Shown here: positions 16,763 to 24,483 of the stretch, piece after piece
Layout of the letters: each line of letters begins with the position of its first letter
Numbering within the stretch: position 1 is the first letter of the stretch
From: Rhodoferax sp.
Lineage (GTDB): Bacteria; Pseudomonadota; Gammaproteobacteria; Burkholderiales; Burkholderiaceae_C
Assembly: GCF_013297935.1 (NCBI RefSeq)
Contig: NZ_JAAFIX010000001.1
Coordinates: forward strand, 310,001-374,000
Reading direction: 5' to 3'
Length of the DNA stretch: 64,000 nucleotides
Translations under genes and position numbers: made by a program
Notes under the pieces: generated by a model
Database searches by the model: none
The model's input: only the letters and a program-made list of their open reading frames with translations
What the model was told of the DNA's origin: nothing

Positions 16763-17461
16763 TTACATGTGTTGAAGACGGAATGTTTCAAAAATCTTGA
16801 GCAACTCGGTGCTGGCGCGCTGGCGGTGAACACGGTTTATCTCGCTGGCGCGGGCTGCATCGCCTTTGCGCAGGGCATTCACCAAGGCGGTGTGCTCCTG
16901 GGTGGAATGAATCGGCTTGGGACGCAGGCGCAGGGTGAACATGCGGGCGCGATGAGCGCGATCCCAGTAACTCATGACCGTGTCGGTCAGCATGCGATTG
17001 CCGGAGAGGCGAACCAGGCGTTCGTGGAACAACTCGTCAGCAACAGCCCACGCATCGAGGTCCCCAGCCTTGAGTGCGGCTTCCATCGAAGCGGTAGCCT
17101 CCTCAAGCGGAGCGAGCGAAGCGGCACTGGGCTTACTGCCAGCGAGTAATTCACACGCCATGCATTCCAGTGCTGTCAAAATTTCGTAGATTTCTTTCAT
17201 GTCTGTCGGCGAAACAGGTAGCACCCGCATGCCGCGTCGAGGAATCACCTCCACCAAACCCTCTTTGGCCAAACGAATCAGAGCCTCACGCACAGGCGTA
17301 CGGCTCATACCTAGCTGCAGTGCGATTTCTTGCTCTAGCGCCTGAAAACCAGGTGCCCACACGTTGTCTAGGATTCGACGACGCAGCCCTTGATACGCGG
17401 CATCGACCATATTGACCGGGTCTTCTTTGGCTTGTAAGTCTTGAGACATAGATGCTTTCAA
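16763..17461 (-). CDS. GntR-family (FadR/FCD) transcriptional regulator
   Basis: This 232-residue regulator has a winged helix at residues about 15-80 (SRTPVREALIRLAKEGLVEVIPRRGMR) and a C-terminal FCD all-helical ligand domain. The FCD domain shows the usual metal/ligand His set (ADELFHERLV, TQEHTALVNAL, EINRVHRQR). The start is TTG 17461, overlapping the SMP-30 stop, or ATG 17449. It is the probable binder of the TTAA...TTAA operators upstream of SMP-30 and of the chemoreceptor, with autoregulation through read-through from SMP-30. FCD regulators of sugar-acid clusters usually release DNA when the substrate or an intermediate binds. A copy lacking the FCD domain lies at 5215-5475. Confidence 0.88.
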   Translation of the reverse strand: MKASMSQDLQAKEDPVNMVDAAYQGLRRRILDNVWAPGFQALEQEIALQLGMSRTPVREALIRLAKEGLVEVIPRRGMRVLPVSPTDMKEIYEILTALECMACELLAGSKPSAASLAPLEEATASMEAALKAGDLDAWAVADELFHERLVRLSGNRMLTDTVMSYWDRAHRARMFTLRLRPKPIHSTQEHTALVNALRKGDAARASEINRVHRQRASTELLKIFETFRLQHM

Positions 17462-18195
17462 ACAGAACCGGGATAGTTCCAGTGGGTCGGTGCAACACCC
17501 TGTACCGGCATGGCGATTTTCAAAATTGACTGGCCCAGCAAGCAGCCGAGGTAGGCCTCGCGCAATTGCGGACCGGCAAATGCAATGCTGGAAATGTTCT
17601 TAAGGTGTCGGCTTTTGACGCCGTCCAGATGGGGGCGGTCCATCGTGCTGCTTTGGTAGGCAGCCTCCACCCATGCCAAGTGGTCTGGGTCCACATCCTG
17701 AATGTGCACCGTCTGGCGTCCGTCTGGGGTCACATGTATCAGACTGTTGCTCACAATACTGACGACCCACACGCCGCCCTCAACGTCAAGCGCGAGTCCA
17801 TCGGGAAACACGCCTGGACCAAACTCCGCGACAACTTGCTTAGTACCCAGACTACCGTTCTCCGCAATAGCGAATCGAGAGAGGCGCCGTGTAAATGTCT
17901 CATTCACATAGAGCCACTCGCCGGCGGCATCGACCACACACTCATTGGTGTAGCCCAAACCATCCGCGACGATGCGGGCGCCTTTGGCATCCATCATCAC
18001 CACGAACCCGTCATCGCAGGTCTTGCGGTAGCCCAGGGACCGCGGCGTCAGCCGCGTACTCACCGTGATCCAAAAACGCCCTTGCCGGTCTTCGACTACA
18101 TAGTTGGTCGGCGGCAAGTCGACGCCGTCCACGGTCTGCAATACAGGGCGGGTTTGACCATCTCGGTCCAACCGGTACACGCCACCGCGCTCAGC
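17224..18195. repeat. 972-bp block identical to 5238-6209
   Basis: This is the partner of the duplicated block in the collapsed locus. It covers the first part of gntR and the last three quarters of the SMP-30 gene. Confidence 0.8.
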
Positions 18196-18462
18196 GCCCA
18201 GGTGGGCCAACAAGAAAGCGCCATCTTTCAGCAGGGCAATGCCATTGGGCTTCAGCGCCTCTCCATCGACAGGGCTGCCGGTGTAGAGACGTTGCGCACC
18301 GTCCGCTCCGATGTGGGCCACCCCACCCCGCCAGTCTGCAGTGAAGATGTCGCCATGGGCTGTTGCCAATACACACTCCGGCCGCACAAGGTCAGTCCCG
18401 ATCCAGTCGGTGGGCTGGATCTGAGGCACGAGGTTGGCACGACGGTCAGCGGAGGTGTTCAT
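17458..18462 (-). CDS. SMP-30/gluconolactonase family protein, copy 2
   Basis: This is a 334-residue beta-propeller lactonase with the same motifs as the copy at 5472. From about residue 89 the two proteins are identical; before that they differ at scattered positions (MNTSADRRANLVPQIQPTDW here). The ATG at 18462 gives equal length and puts the double operator 25 bp upstream, exactly as in the other copy. A TTG at 18486 would lie at the operator edge and is rejected. It is the first enzyme gene of the intact operon and overlaps gntR. Confidence 0.87.
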   Translation of the reverse strand: MNTSADRRANLVPQIQPTDWIGTDLVRPECVLATAHGDIFTADWRGGVAHIGADGAQRLYTGSPVDGEALKPNGIALLKDGAFLLAHLGAERGGVYRLDRDGQTRPVLQTVDGVDLPPTNYVVEDRQGRFWITVSTRLTPRSLGYRKTCDDGFVVMMDAKGARIVADGLGYTNECVVDAAGEWLYVNETFTRRLSRFAIAENGSLGTKQVVAEFGPGVFPDGLALDVEGGVWVVSIVSNSLIHVTPDGRQTVHIQDVDPDHLAWVEAAYQSSTMDRPHLDGVKSRHLKNISSIAFAGPQLREAYLGCLLGQSILKIAMPVQGVAPTHWNYPGSV

Positions 18463-18486
18463 GGAGTGGTCGAGAAGCAAAATCAA

Positions 18487-18514
18487 TTAACGTATGCATT
18501 AATGTATACGTTAA
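18487..18514. promoter_or_regulatory. Double GntR-type operator before SMP-30 copy 2
   Basis: Two overlapping 16-mers share a TTAA: TTAACGTATGCATTAA (18487-18502) and TTAATGTATACGTTAA (18499-18514). Position and layout are the same as at 6501-6528, although the flanking DNA differs, which argues for functional conservation. Confidence 0.75.
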
Positions 18515-18540
18515 TTTCAACAACTAGCCTCGGGATTACC

Positions 18541-20079
18541 CTAGGAAACTCCCAACTTAAACACCGCAACCACCTGCACCAAATCCTGCGCCTGGCTCTT
18601 CAAGCTGCTCGCCGCAGCCGCCATCTCTTCCACCAGCGCCGCGTTTTGCTGGGTCGCTTGGTCCATCTGGCTGACTGCTTCTCCCACTTGGGAAACTCCT
18701 GCACTTTGTTCGTTGCTGGCGGCTGAGATTTCTCCCATGATGTCGGTCACCCGTTTGATGCTGGTGACGACTTCGGTCATGGTGGAGCCCGCTTTGTCTA
18801 CCAGGGCGGTTCCTTGTTCTACCCGCTCTACGCTGGTGCCAATGAGGGTTTTGATTTCTTTGGCAGCTTCGGCAGAGCGTCCTGCCAAGGAGCGGACTTC
18901 GGAGGCGACTACTGCAAAGCCTCTTCCTTGTTCTCCGGCTCGGGCGGCTTCTACGGCGGCGTTCAGTGCCAGGATGTTGGTTTGGAAGGCGATGCCGTCG
19001 ATGACGCTGATGATGTCGGCGATCTTTCGGCTGGATTCGTTGATGCCTTTCATGGTTTCAACGACTTGGCCGACGACTTCTCCGCCTTGGATGGCTACCT
19101 TGGAGGCATTCATGGCCAGTTGGTTGGCTTGGCGGGCGGAGTCGGCGTTTTGTTTGACGGTGGAGCCGAGTTCTTCCATGGAAGCTGCGGTTTCTTCCAG
19201 GGCGCTGGCTTGGCTTTCGGTGCGGGCACTCAAGTCGTGGTTGCCTTGGGCGATTTCGGCGCTGGCGGTGGCGACGGATTCGGAGCCGGTGCGGACCCGG
19301 GACACCACCTCGGCAAGGTTCTTTTGCATTCGATGCAAGGCTGCCAGCATGTCGGCCATTTCATTGCGCCCTTGTACTGCGATGTCTTGGGTAAGGTCAC
19401 CTCCAGAGATAGCCAGCGAAATGTGAACCGCCCTGCGCAGTGGGATCGTGATGGCCCGCACCAAGGAGCGGGCGAGCAATGCGCCGAGCAACACCGTCGC
19501 ACCAGCGACTCCGGCAAAAATCCACAGCCCCGTGTGAAACGATGCTTGCGCGTCCGAGTACTGCGTTTTGGCGCCTAGCAGTTCTTGATCTATCTGGAGA
19601 TTCACCGCTTCCCCAATGGGGGCAATGCTCTCATCCAGAGACTGCAACAGCAAAGACACCTTGAACATATCTGCTTGCGCCAAGGCAGCCACCAACTCCG
19701 TCACCGGCTTTTCTGACTTCGCCAACATCCCATCAATAGCCGCCACTCCCGCGGACTCCGCACGTAGCGCAGTTTTGTAGGCCGTCCACTCTTGTTGAGC
19801 GCTCAGCACACTGCTTTTTATGCGTTCCGCCGCTTGTGCAGGATCAACCAATCCGTTGGACACTTTGTTGGCCAAGTTCAATACCCCCTTGGTGTAGCCA
19901 TCGTTCAGCGACTTGAGTTGCTTCACAGGCAACAGATGCTGGGCATAAATCACCTCCACCGACCGGTTCGATCGCGTGGCTAGTGCTGCGCCCAAAAAAG
20001 CAACCAGCAAAACGGTAAGTGACAGGAAGCCAAAGCCCAGGGCAAGCCGTGTCGATATTTTGAGTGAATTGAATTGCAT
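18541..20079 (-). CDS. Methyl-accepting chemotaxis protein linked to the island
   Basis: This is a 512-residue transmembrane chemoreceptor. TM1 is about residues 12-34, followed by a periplasmic four-helix-bundle-type sensor to about 182, TM2 about 184-206, a HAMP domain, and a cytoplasmic coiled-coil with the invariant tip [33 protein letters not shown] split by the CheA/CheW-binding hairpin. There is no C-terminal NWETF-like CheR tether. The ATG at 20079 follows GGAGACACC; a longer frame to 20178 would run through the operator. A 28-bp palindrome 48 bp upstream carries the same operator core as the SMP-30 genes, so this receptor probably senses the island's substrate, directly or through one of its binding proteins. 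Confidence 0.88.
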   Translation of the reverse strand: MQFNSLKISTRLALGFGFLSLTVLLVAFLGAALATRSNRSVEVIYAQHLLPVKQLKSLNDGYTKGVLNLANKVSNGLVDPAQAAERIKSSVLSAQQEWTAYKTALRAESAGVAAIDGMLAKSEKPVTELVAALAQADMFKVSLLLQSLDESIAPIGEAVNLQIDQELLGAKTQYSDAQASFHTGLWIFAGVAGATVLLGALLARSLVRAITIPLRRAVHISLAISGGDLTQDIAVQGRNEMADMLAALHRMQKNLAEVVSRVRTGSESVATASAEIAQGNHDLSARTESQASALEETAASMEELGSTVKQNADSARQANQLAMNASKVAIQGGEVVGQVVETMKGINESSRKIADIISVIDGIAFQTNILALNAAVEAARAGEQGRGFAVVASEVRSLAGRSAEAAKEIKTLIGTSVERVEQGTALVDKAGSTMTEVVTSIKRVTDIMGEISAASNEQSAGVSQVGEAVSQMDQATQQNAALVEEMAAAASSLKSQAQDLVQVVAVFKLGVS

Positions 20080-20126
20080 GGTGTCTCCAAGACTGCTGAT
20101 ATGAATTTCTGGGGTTCCATTGAGTC

Positions 20127-20154
20127 TCGATATTAACGTATACGTTAATATCGA
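20127..20154. promoter_or_regulatory. Perfect 28-bp palindromic operator before the chemoreceptor
   Basis: The core TTAACGTATACGTTAA (20133-20148) is extended by TCGATA/TATCGA arms, giving a perfect 28-bp palindrome centred between 20140 and 20141. The core is the symmetric form of the motif found before both SMP-30 genes. Confidence 0.75.
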
Positions 20155-20296
20155 CAACTTCCTCAGATGTCGATTCAATGACCACGCGAGCGACAGCAGC
20201 CCACCCCGCCGGATCCATGACTCGCCGCACTTGGGAACGCGACAGCACGCACGGTAAGTGGATTCCTAGATTGAGGAAATCGAACTTGATCTAACG

Positions 20297-20470
20297 ACCT
20301 ACGGCACGCACACAATGCGCCGTACCAGAGCATCCTTGATCTACCGCCGTACCAAGAACCCTCAGGCAATGCAATTCCTCCTGGGGCACCTCAATCTGGA
20401 AAGCACGGTGCGCAAACCCTGCATCGAAGTGGAAGACGCCCTAGAGCTATCTCAACAGACTGAAATTTGA
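20297..20470 (+). pseudogene. C-terminal remnant of a tyrosine recombinase/integrase
   Basis: The frame TYGTHTMRRTRASLIYRRT, then QFLLGHLNLESTVR and IEVEDALELSQQTEI ends in TGA. This is the familiar C-terminus of a phage-type integrase (H-x-x-R as THTMRRT, then LLGH). The nucleophilic Tyr expected after STVR (STVRYLGIEV in relatives) is replaced by Lys-Pro-Cys (STVRKPCIEV), and the upstream part is out of frame or missing. It cannot be active. Its place at the island's right edge suggests integrase-mediated acquisition. Confidence 0.7.
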
Positions 20471-20641
20471 ACTCGTAGGGCGAGCTGCTGGTCAAGTGCA
20501 ATTCCCGGGCGCTACAAACCAGCCATTCGCCAGTACCCGCAACTGGCCCACAGCAGTAACCCTGCACAAAATTACCACTACGGAATGCTGTAGTACAAAC
20601 TCAATCCCGCAGAAAATAGTGCCTCCATCACCAAGGCTTCT
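20471..20641. other. Non-coding tail after the integrase remnant
   Basis: There is no gene here. The stretch forms the transition from island to core DNA. Its composition resembles DNA that follows such integrase genes, but nothing further can be supported. Confidence 0.3.
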
Positions 20642-20851
20642 GTGAACACTGCTCCCGCCCACGCTGACCTCATTGCCACCTATCTGCGCGCCAAGGCCGA
20701 GGCGGCGCATAAATTCAGCTTGATCCTTGCGGCGTCCCACAAAGGACCCAAGGCAATTCAGACGGCCACCGACACCGCTGCCAAGGCCGCCAAACGGCGC
20801 GATGCCTATGCCAAAAAGCTCAGCGCCCTGGGCGTGGAGCTCAAGGACTAA
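20642..20851 (+). CDS. Small Ala/Lys-rich hypothetical protein
   Basis: This 69-residue, strongly helical protein starts with GTG, with an AAGG about 9 bp upstream. The core (TYLRAKAEAAHKFSLILAAS, then TATDTAAKAAKRRDAYAKKL) is Ala/Lys-rich and basic. Codon third positions are GC-rich like the core genes. There is no recognised domain. Its 3' end overlaps the convergent SSB-like gene by 11 bp. It could be a spurious frame. Confidence 0.5.
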   Translation: MNTAPAHADLIATYLRAKAEAAHKFSLILAASHKGPKAIQTATDTAAKAAKRRDAYAKKLSALGVELKD

Positions 20852-21188
20852 GGTCGCCGCCCGCCTCTGCCATGCCCTGCTGTTTACGGGCTGCGTGGTA
20901 AGCGGTGAGCACTTGGGTAGCTACCAGGTCCAAGGCGGGCCGGGTGTTGCCTTGCTTGTCGGTCCAGACCTTGGGGGTGAGCGCACCGGCCACGGCCAGC
21001 GTGTCGCCGTCGTCCAGCGCCATCAGGGCGGCGCTGGCCTCGGCAGAAAAAGTAATCACGTTCACGATCAGGCTCTCGCCATCGCCCGCAGTGGCTTTGA
21101 CCTTGGCCAGCACGAAGCTGCTGCCGTTTTTGCCCTGGCGGGATTCGGCCAGACCCACCAAGTGGCCGGCTATGAGTCCGTCCATCAT
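20841..21188 (-). CDS. Single-stranded-DNA-binding (OB-fold) protein
   Basis: This 115-residue protein has an SSB/PriB-type OB-fold: GLIAGHLVGLAESRQGKNG, SSFVLAKVKAT and DTLAVAGALTPKVWTDKQG with the aromatic strand expected of SSB. It lacks the acidic C-terminal tail of the main replication SSB, so it is probably a secondary SSB-like protein. Its ATG overlaps the lipocalin stop by 4 bp, suggesting co-translation. Confidence 0.7.
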   Translation of the reverse strand: MMDGLIAGHLVGLAESRQGKNGSSFVLAKVKATAGDGESLIVNVITFSAEASAALMALDDGDTLAVAGALTPKVWTDKQGNTRPALDLVATQVLTAYHAARKQQGMAEAGGDLSP

Positions 21189-21748
21189 GGTTGCTCCTGA
21201 GGGCTGCGCTCCAGGCGCTGGGTGTCAAACCCTTGCCGGGCCAAGCGGGCCAACAGGGCCTGGTAGGCACCGGCCTCTACCTGCGGGCTGCGCGACAACA
21301 CCCACAAAAACTCGCGCTCCGGTTCGCTCACGGCCACCAACTGGTAATGCGGGTCGAGGTCTATCACCCAGTAGTTGCCCCACACCATGGGCAAAAAAGA
21401 CAGCCAAGCCGGGGCAAAGCGCACCTGCAGTTTGGGCGAGTCGGCAGGCCCCACTTGGCGTGCGGCGCCCAGGGCCTCGGTGGGCTGTCCGTCGGCGAGG
21501 GTGCAGCGGTTGAGGACTTGCACCGAGCCATCGGGCTGCGCCTGGTAGTCGGCCCGGGTGTTGCGGGCGCATTTCTTCTGGAATTTATTGGGGTACTTGG
21601 CAATTTCGTACCAGGTGCCCATGTAGCGCGGCAGGTCGAGCGAGGCAATCGGCTGCAGCGGGGGCACCGCTACCGGTGCCGCTTGCGCATGCGCGTTGCC
21701 CGCGCACAGGGCGGTGGCCAATAGGCCGAGAACATAGAGTTGTTTCAT
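21185..21748 (-). CDS. blc: Lipocalin family protein (Blc-like)
   Basis: This 187-residue exported lipocalin has a signal peptide (QLYVLGLLATALCAGNAHA) followed by the lipocalin signature RYMGTWYEIAKYPNKFQKKC and the later strand motif WVLSRSPQVEAGAYQAL. Relatives bind lipids or lysophospholipids in the periplasm or at the outer membrane. There is no lipobox Cys at the cleavage site, unlike E. coli Blc. The ATG at 21748 is chosen because the upstream extension lacks family features. It overlaps the SSB-like gene downstream. Confidence 0.85.
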   Translation of the reverse strand: MKQLYVLGLLATALCAGNAHAQAAPVAVPPLQPIASLDLPRYMGTWYEIAKYPNKFQKKCARNTRADYQAQPDGSVQVLNRCTLADGQPTEALGAARQVGPADSPKLQVRFAPAWLSFLPMVWGNYWVIDLDPHYQLVAVSEPEREFLWVLSRSPQVEAGAYQALLARLARQGFDTQRLERSPQEQP

Positions 21749-21783
21749 AGCGTGAGTATGCGGGGGCTGAAGGGGTGCGCGGC

Positions 21784-22143
21784 TCAGAGCGCATGGGCGC
21801 GAAGCTGATCCAGTGAAACGCGCTCCAGGGCCTTGGCGTGGGTGGCCTCCAGGTGCACCGGGGGTGCCACGCCGGCTTGCAAGGCTTCTAACCAGCGGTT
21901 CACACACAAGCACCAACGGTCACCGGGGCGCAGGCCCACAAATCGGTATTCGGGGCGCGGGGTACTCAGGTCGTTGCCGCGCAGCAAGGAGTAGGCCAAA
22001 AAGTCGGCGGTCACTTTGGCGCACACCACATGGGTGCCGTGGTCGTGGGCATCGGTGTTGCAGCAGCCGTCGCGAAAAAACCCGGTGAGCGGGTCAAACG
22101 AACAGGCTTGCAGGGCGGTACCCAACACATTCAGGGCAGACAT
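21784..22143 (-). CDS. DUF2237 family protein
   Basis: This 119-residue conserved protein carries the typical DUF2237 blocks: NVLGTALQACSFDPLTGFFRDGCC, DHGTHVVCAKVTADFLAYS, and GDRWCLCVNRWLEALQAGVAPPVHLEATH. The conserved Cys/Asp-rich segments suggest a possible metal site, but the function is unknown. The ATG at 22143 is preferred over a TTG at 22149. It lies 35 bp upstream of the lipocalin gene, in the same direction. Confidence 0.82.
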   Translation of the reverse strand: MSALNVLGTALQACSFDPLTGFFRDGCCNTDAHDHGTHVVCAKVTADFLAYSLLRGNDLSTPRPEYRFVGLRPGDRWCLCVNRWLEALQAGVAPPVHLEATHAKALERVSLDQLRAHAL

Positions 22144-22276
22144 TCTCAACTCGCTTTCTTAATGCACACAAAGGCCCCAAGGGCACAGGGAACGGGGTTT
22201 CCCGCAAGAATACGGGCACCGAATGCTGCCACACTGGCAAGCGACTTTTGTACTCACGGTTTTTCAGGACCTGCAC

Positions 22277-22453
22277 ATGGACAACGACGACGAACGCTGC
22301 TGCGGTACCGGCACCTGCATCATCAATGACGAGGGCCTGTGCTGGTGCGGCCAACAATGGAATGGCACCGCCATGTGCCGCCCGGGCACCGACCCGCAGG
22401 CCGCGCCGCAAGCCCAAAGCGCGGCCTCTCTCCCCGAGAGCGACGCACCATGA
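22277..22453 (+). CDS. Small Cys-rich conserved protein
   Basis: This 58-residue protein has five Cys in its first half (DDERCCGTGTCIINDEGLCWCG, then MCRPG), a spacing suggestive of a metal or Fe-S site, followed by a disordered Ala/Gln tail. It overlaps the next gene by ATGA, giving a three-gene coupled set with DUF3429 and TIGR03643. No function is known to me. The start is set at the ATG directly preceding the Cys-rich block. Confidence 0.6.
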   Translation: MDNDDERCCGTGTCIINDEGLCWCGQQWNGTAMCRPGTDPQAAPQAQSAASLPESDAP

Positions 22454-22899
22454 CCATCGCCACCCCTGCCAGCACGCCCCTGCCGCGCTGGGCCGCCCGC
22501 TTGGGTTATGCGGGCGCGCTGCCTTTTGTGGCGTTGGCCGTGGCGGTGTGGTGGGTGCCCGGCGCCTACCGCCACCACGCGGCACTGGCACTCTTGGCCT
22601 ATGGCGCCACCATTGCCAGCTTTATGGGCGCTATTCACTGGGGCCTGGCCATGCGCGAGGCTCTGACACCCCAGCCCGGCCCGTTTGTGTGGGGGGTGTT
22701 CCCCAGCCTAGTGGCCTGGGTGGCTTTGCTACTGCCGGCAGCACAAGGCATGGTCACACTGGCGCTGTTGCTGGGCATGTGCCTGGCGGTAGACCGGCGC
22801 AGTTACCCTGCCTATGGCTTGGCAGCGTGGCTGCCAATGCGCCTGCATTTAACGCTGGCGGCTGCTATGAGTTTGTTGGCCGGGAGCCTGGCCGCATGA
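22450..22899 (+). CDS. DUF3429 inner-membrane protein
   Basis: This 149-residue protein has about four to five hydrophobic helices. The conserved segment ATIASFMGAIHWGLAMRE is characteristic of DUF3429, and RSYPAYGLAAWLPMRLHLT is near the end. Function is unknown. Its start overlaps the Cys-rich gene and its stop overlaps the TIGR03643 gene (ATGA both times), so the three are translationally coupled. Confidence 0.82.
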   Translation: MTIATPASTPLPRWAARLGYAGALPFVALAVAVWWVPGAYRHHAALALLAYGATIASFMGAIHWGLAMREALTPQPGPFVWGVFPSLVAWVALLLPAAQGMVTLALLLGMCLAVDRRSYPAYGLAAWLPMRLHLTLAAAMSLLAGSLAA

Positions 22900-23159
22900 G
22901 CCGCGAGCACCTGCCCCTGAGCGAGTCCGATGTGTCGCGCATTGTGGAAATGGCTTGGGAAGACCGCACCGCGTTTGAAGCCATTGAGGCCCAATTCGGC
23001 CTGAACGAATCGGCCGTGGTGGACATCATGCGCGGCTACATGAAACCCAGCTCTTTTCGCATGTGGCGCAAGCGCATGGCAGGGCGGGCGACCAAGCACC
23101 TGGCCTTGCGCTCCCCCGAGGTGCAGCGCCACCGGGCCAGCCACACGCGCCAGGCATAA
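22896..23159 (+). CDS. TIGR03643 family protein
   Basis: This 87-residue basic protein has the family core SDVSRIVEMAWEDRTAFEAI, FGLNESAVVDIMRGYMKPSSFRMWRKRM, which reads like a helix-turn-helix-type fold with a basic C-terminal tail. The role is unknown. It is the last gene of the coupled trio. Confidence 0.8.
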   Translation: MSREHLPLSESDVSRIVEMAWEDRTAFEAIEAQFGLNESAVVDIMRGYMKPSSFRMWRKRMAGRATKHLALRSPEVQRHRASHTRQA

Positions 23160-23181
23160 AAAAAGGCCTGCAAGCAGGCCC
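23158..23181 (-). terminator. Rho-independent terminator of fpr
   Basis: The stem GGCCTGC/GCAGGCC (23165-23180) is followed on the minus strand by a run of T. It also abuts the stop of the convergent TIGR03643 gene. Confidence 0.7.
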
Positions 23182-23216
23182 GGATGGTGCGAAGCGGCCC
23201 GTGGAGGCCCTTGCAT

Positions 23217-23993
23217 TTATTGCTCGACGAAGGCGCGCTCCACCACGTAGTCGCCAGGCGTGGTGGTGTTGCCTTCCTTGAAGCCTTTGGCGTCCAAAAT
23301 TTCGCGCATGTCTTTGTTCAGGCCGGGGCTGCCGCAAATCATGATGCGGTCGGTAGCCGGGTCCAGCGGTGGCAGGCCCAAATCAGCCGGCAGCTGGTTG
23401 GACTCGATCAGCGTGGTGATGCGGCCTTGGTGCTCAAACGCCTCGCGGGTCACCGTGGGGTAGTACAGCATTTGCTTGCTGACCATTTCGCCCAGGAACT
23501 CGTGCTTTGGAAGCTCGTTTTTGAAGTAGTCGTAATAGGCCAGCTCTTTGACCTCGCGCACGCCGTGCACCACGATGACTTTTTCAAACTTCTCGTAGGT
23601 CTCGGGGTCGCGGGCCACGCTCAAAAACGGGGCCAGACCGGTGCCGCTGCCCAGCAAGTACAGGTTTTTTCCGGGCAAGAGGTAGTCGATCAGCAGCGTG
23701 CCAGTGGGCTTGCGGCCAATCACAATCTTGTCGCCGACCTTGATGTGCTGCAGCTTGGAGGTCAGCGGGCCGTCTTGCACCTTGATGCTCAAGAACTCCA
23801 GGTGCTCTTCGTAATTGGCGCTGACGATCGAATAGGCGCGCAGCAGCGGCTTGCCGTTGTCCTGCATCAGTCCGATCATGGTGAAGTGACCATTCGAGAA
23901 GCGCAGCGCGGGGTCACGGGTAGTGGTGAAACTGAACAAACGGTCTGTCCAGTGGTGTACGCTTAAAACTGTTTCTTCCAGAAATGCACTCAT
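23217..23993 (-). CDS. fpr: Ferredoxin-NADP(+) reductase
   Basis: This 258-residue FAD enzyme transfers electrons between NADPH and ferredoxin/flavodoxin. The FAD motif is RAYSIVSANYEEHLEFLSIKV, with GPLTSKL following. The NADP-binding part has LLGSGTGLAPFLSVARD, VVHGVREVKELAYYDYF and MICGSPGLNKDMREIL, and the C-terminus is YVVERAFVEQ. This is the bacterial subclass that lacks the C-terminal Tyr of plant enzymes. It has its own terminator. Upstream, an ATATCGATAT palindrome near 24096 may be regulatory but is unassigned. Confidence 0.93.
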   Translation of the reverse strand: MSAFLEETVLSVHHWTDRLFSFTTTRDPALRFSNGHFTMIGLMQDNGKPLLRAYSIVSANYEEHLEFLSIKVQDGPLTSKLQHIKVGDKIVIGRKPTGTLLIDYLLPGKNLYLLGSGTGLAPFLSVARDPETYEKFEKVIVVHGVREVKELAYYDYFKNELPKHEFLGEMVSKQMLYYPTVTREAFEHQGRITTLIESNQLPADLGLPPLDPATDRIMICGSPGLNKDMREILDAKGFKEGNTTTPGDYVVERAFVEQ

Positions 23994-24126
23994 GGGGGCC
24001 TTGCTTCAGGGTCTGACTGTGGAGCACCGCATCGGCCACAATGGCCTAGGGCGAAACCCTATATTGTAAAACTTCATACCCCTGAAGCTTGTTATATCGA
24101 TATTGATTTGAGTCATTAGCCAGCGC

Positions 24127-24483
24127 ATGTCCATCTCCACCGATTCCCACGCCCCCGACCTGCTGGTTGCCTGCCTCTGCGCCCAGTGGTGCGGCACCTG
24201 CAAAGACTACCAACCCTTGTTCACCGCGCTGCAAGCCGAGTTCGCCGGGGCGCGGTTTGTGTGGGTCGATGTGGAAGACGAGTCGGACTTGGTGGACCCC
24301 ATTGAGGTAGAAAACTTCCCAACACTGCTGGTCGCCCAAGGCCAGAGCGCCCGCTTTTTCGGCACCGTCACCCCGCACCTTGACACCTTGCGCCGCTTGA
24401 TCAGCACCAGCGCTGGCACCGACGCCCCCGCCGTCAAAGACGCCGAGGTGCAGGCCCTGGTTCAGCGCTTGCGCGCAGGCTGA
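24127..24483 (+). CDS. Thioredoxin-fold protein
   Basis: This 118-residue cytoplasmic protein has a thioredoxin-type active site in LCAQWCGTCKDYQPLF (CGTC instead of CGPC). The cis-Pro region is VENFPTLLVAQG. The C-terminal helix is present. It likely reduces or exchanges disulfides of partner proteins, but the target is unknown. The 3' end overlaps the convergent TlpA-like gene by 22 bp. Confidence 0.8.
   Translation: MSISTDSHAPDLLVACLCAQWCGTCKDYQPLFTALQAEFAGARFVWVDVEDESDLVDPIEVENFPTLLVAQGQSARFFGTVTPHLDTLRRLISTSAGTDAPAVKDAEVQALVQRLRAG

Noticed and set aside
19000-19400. Open frames on the plus strand within the chemoreceptor gene
   Set aside because: Shadows of the repetitive signalling domain; no ribosome sites or known domains.
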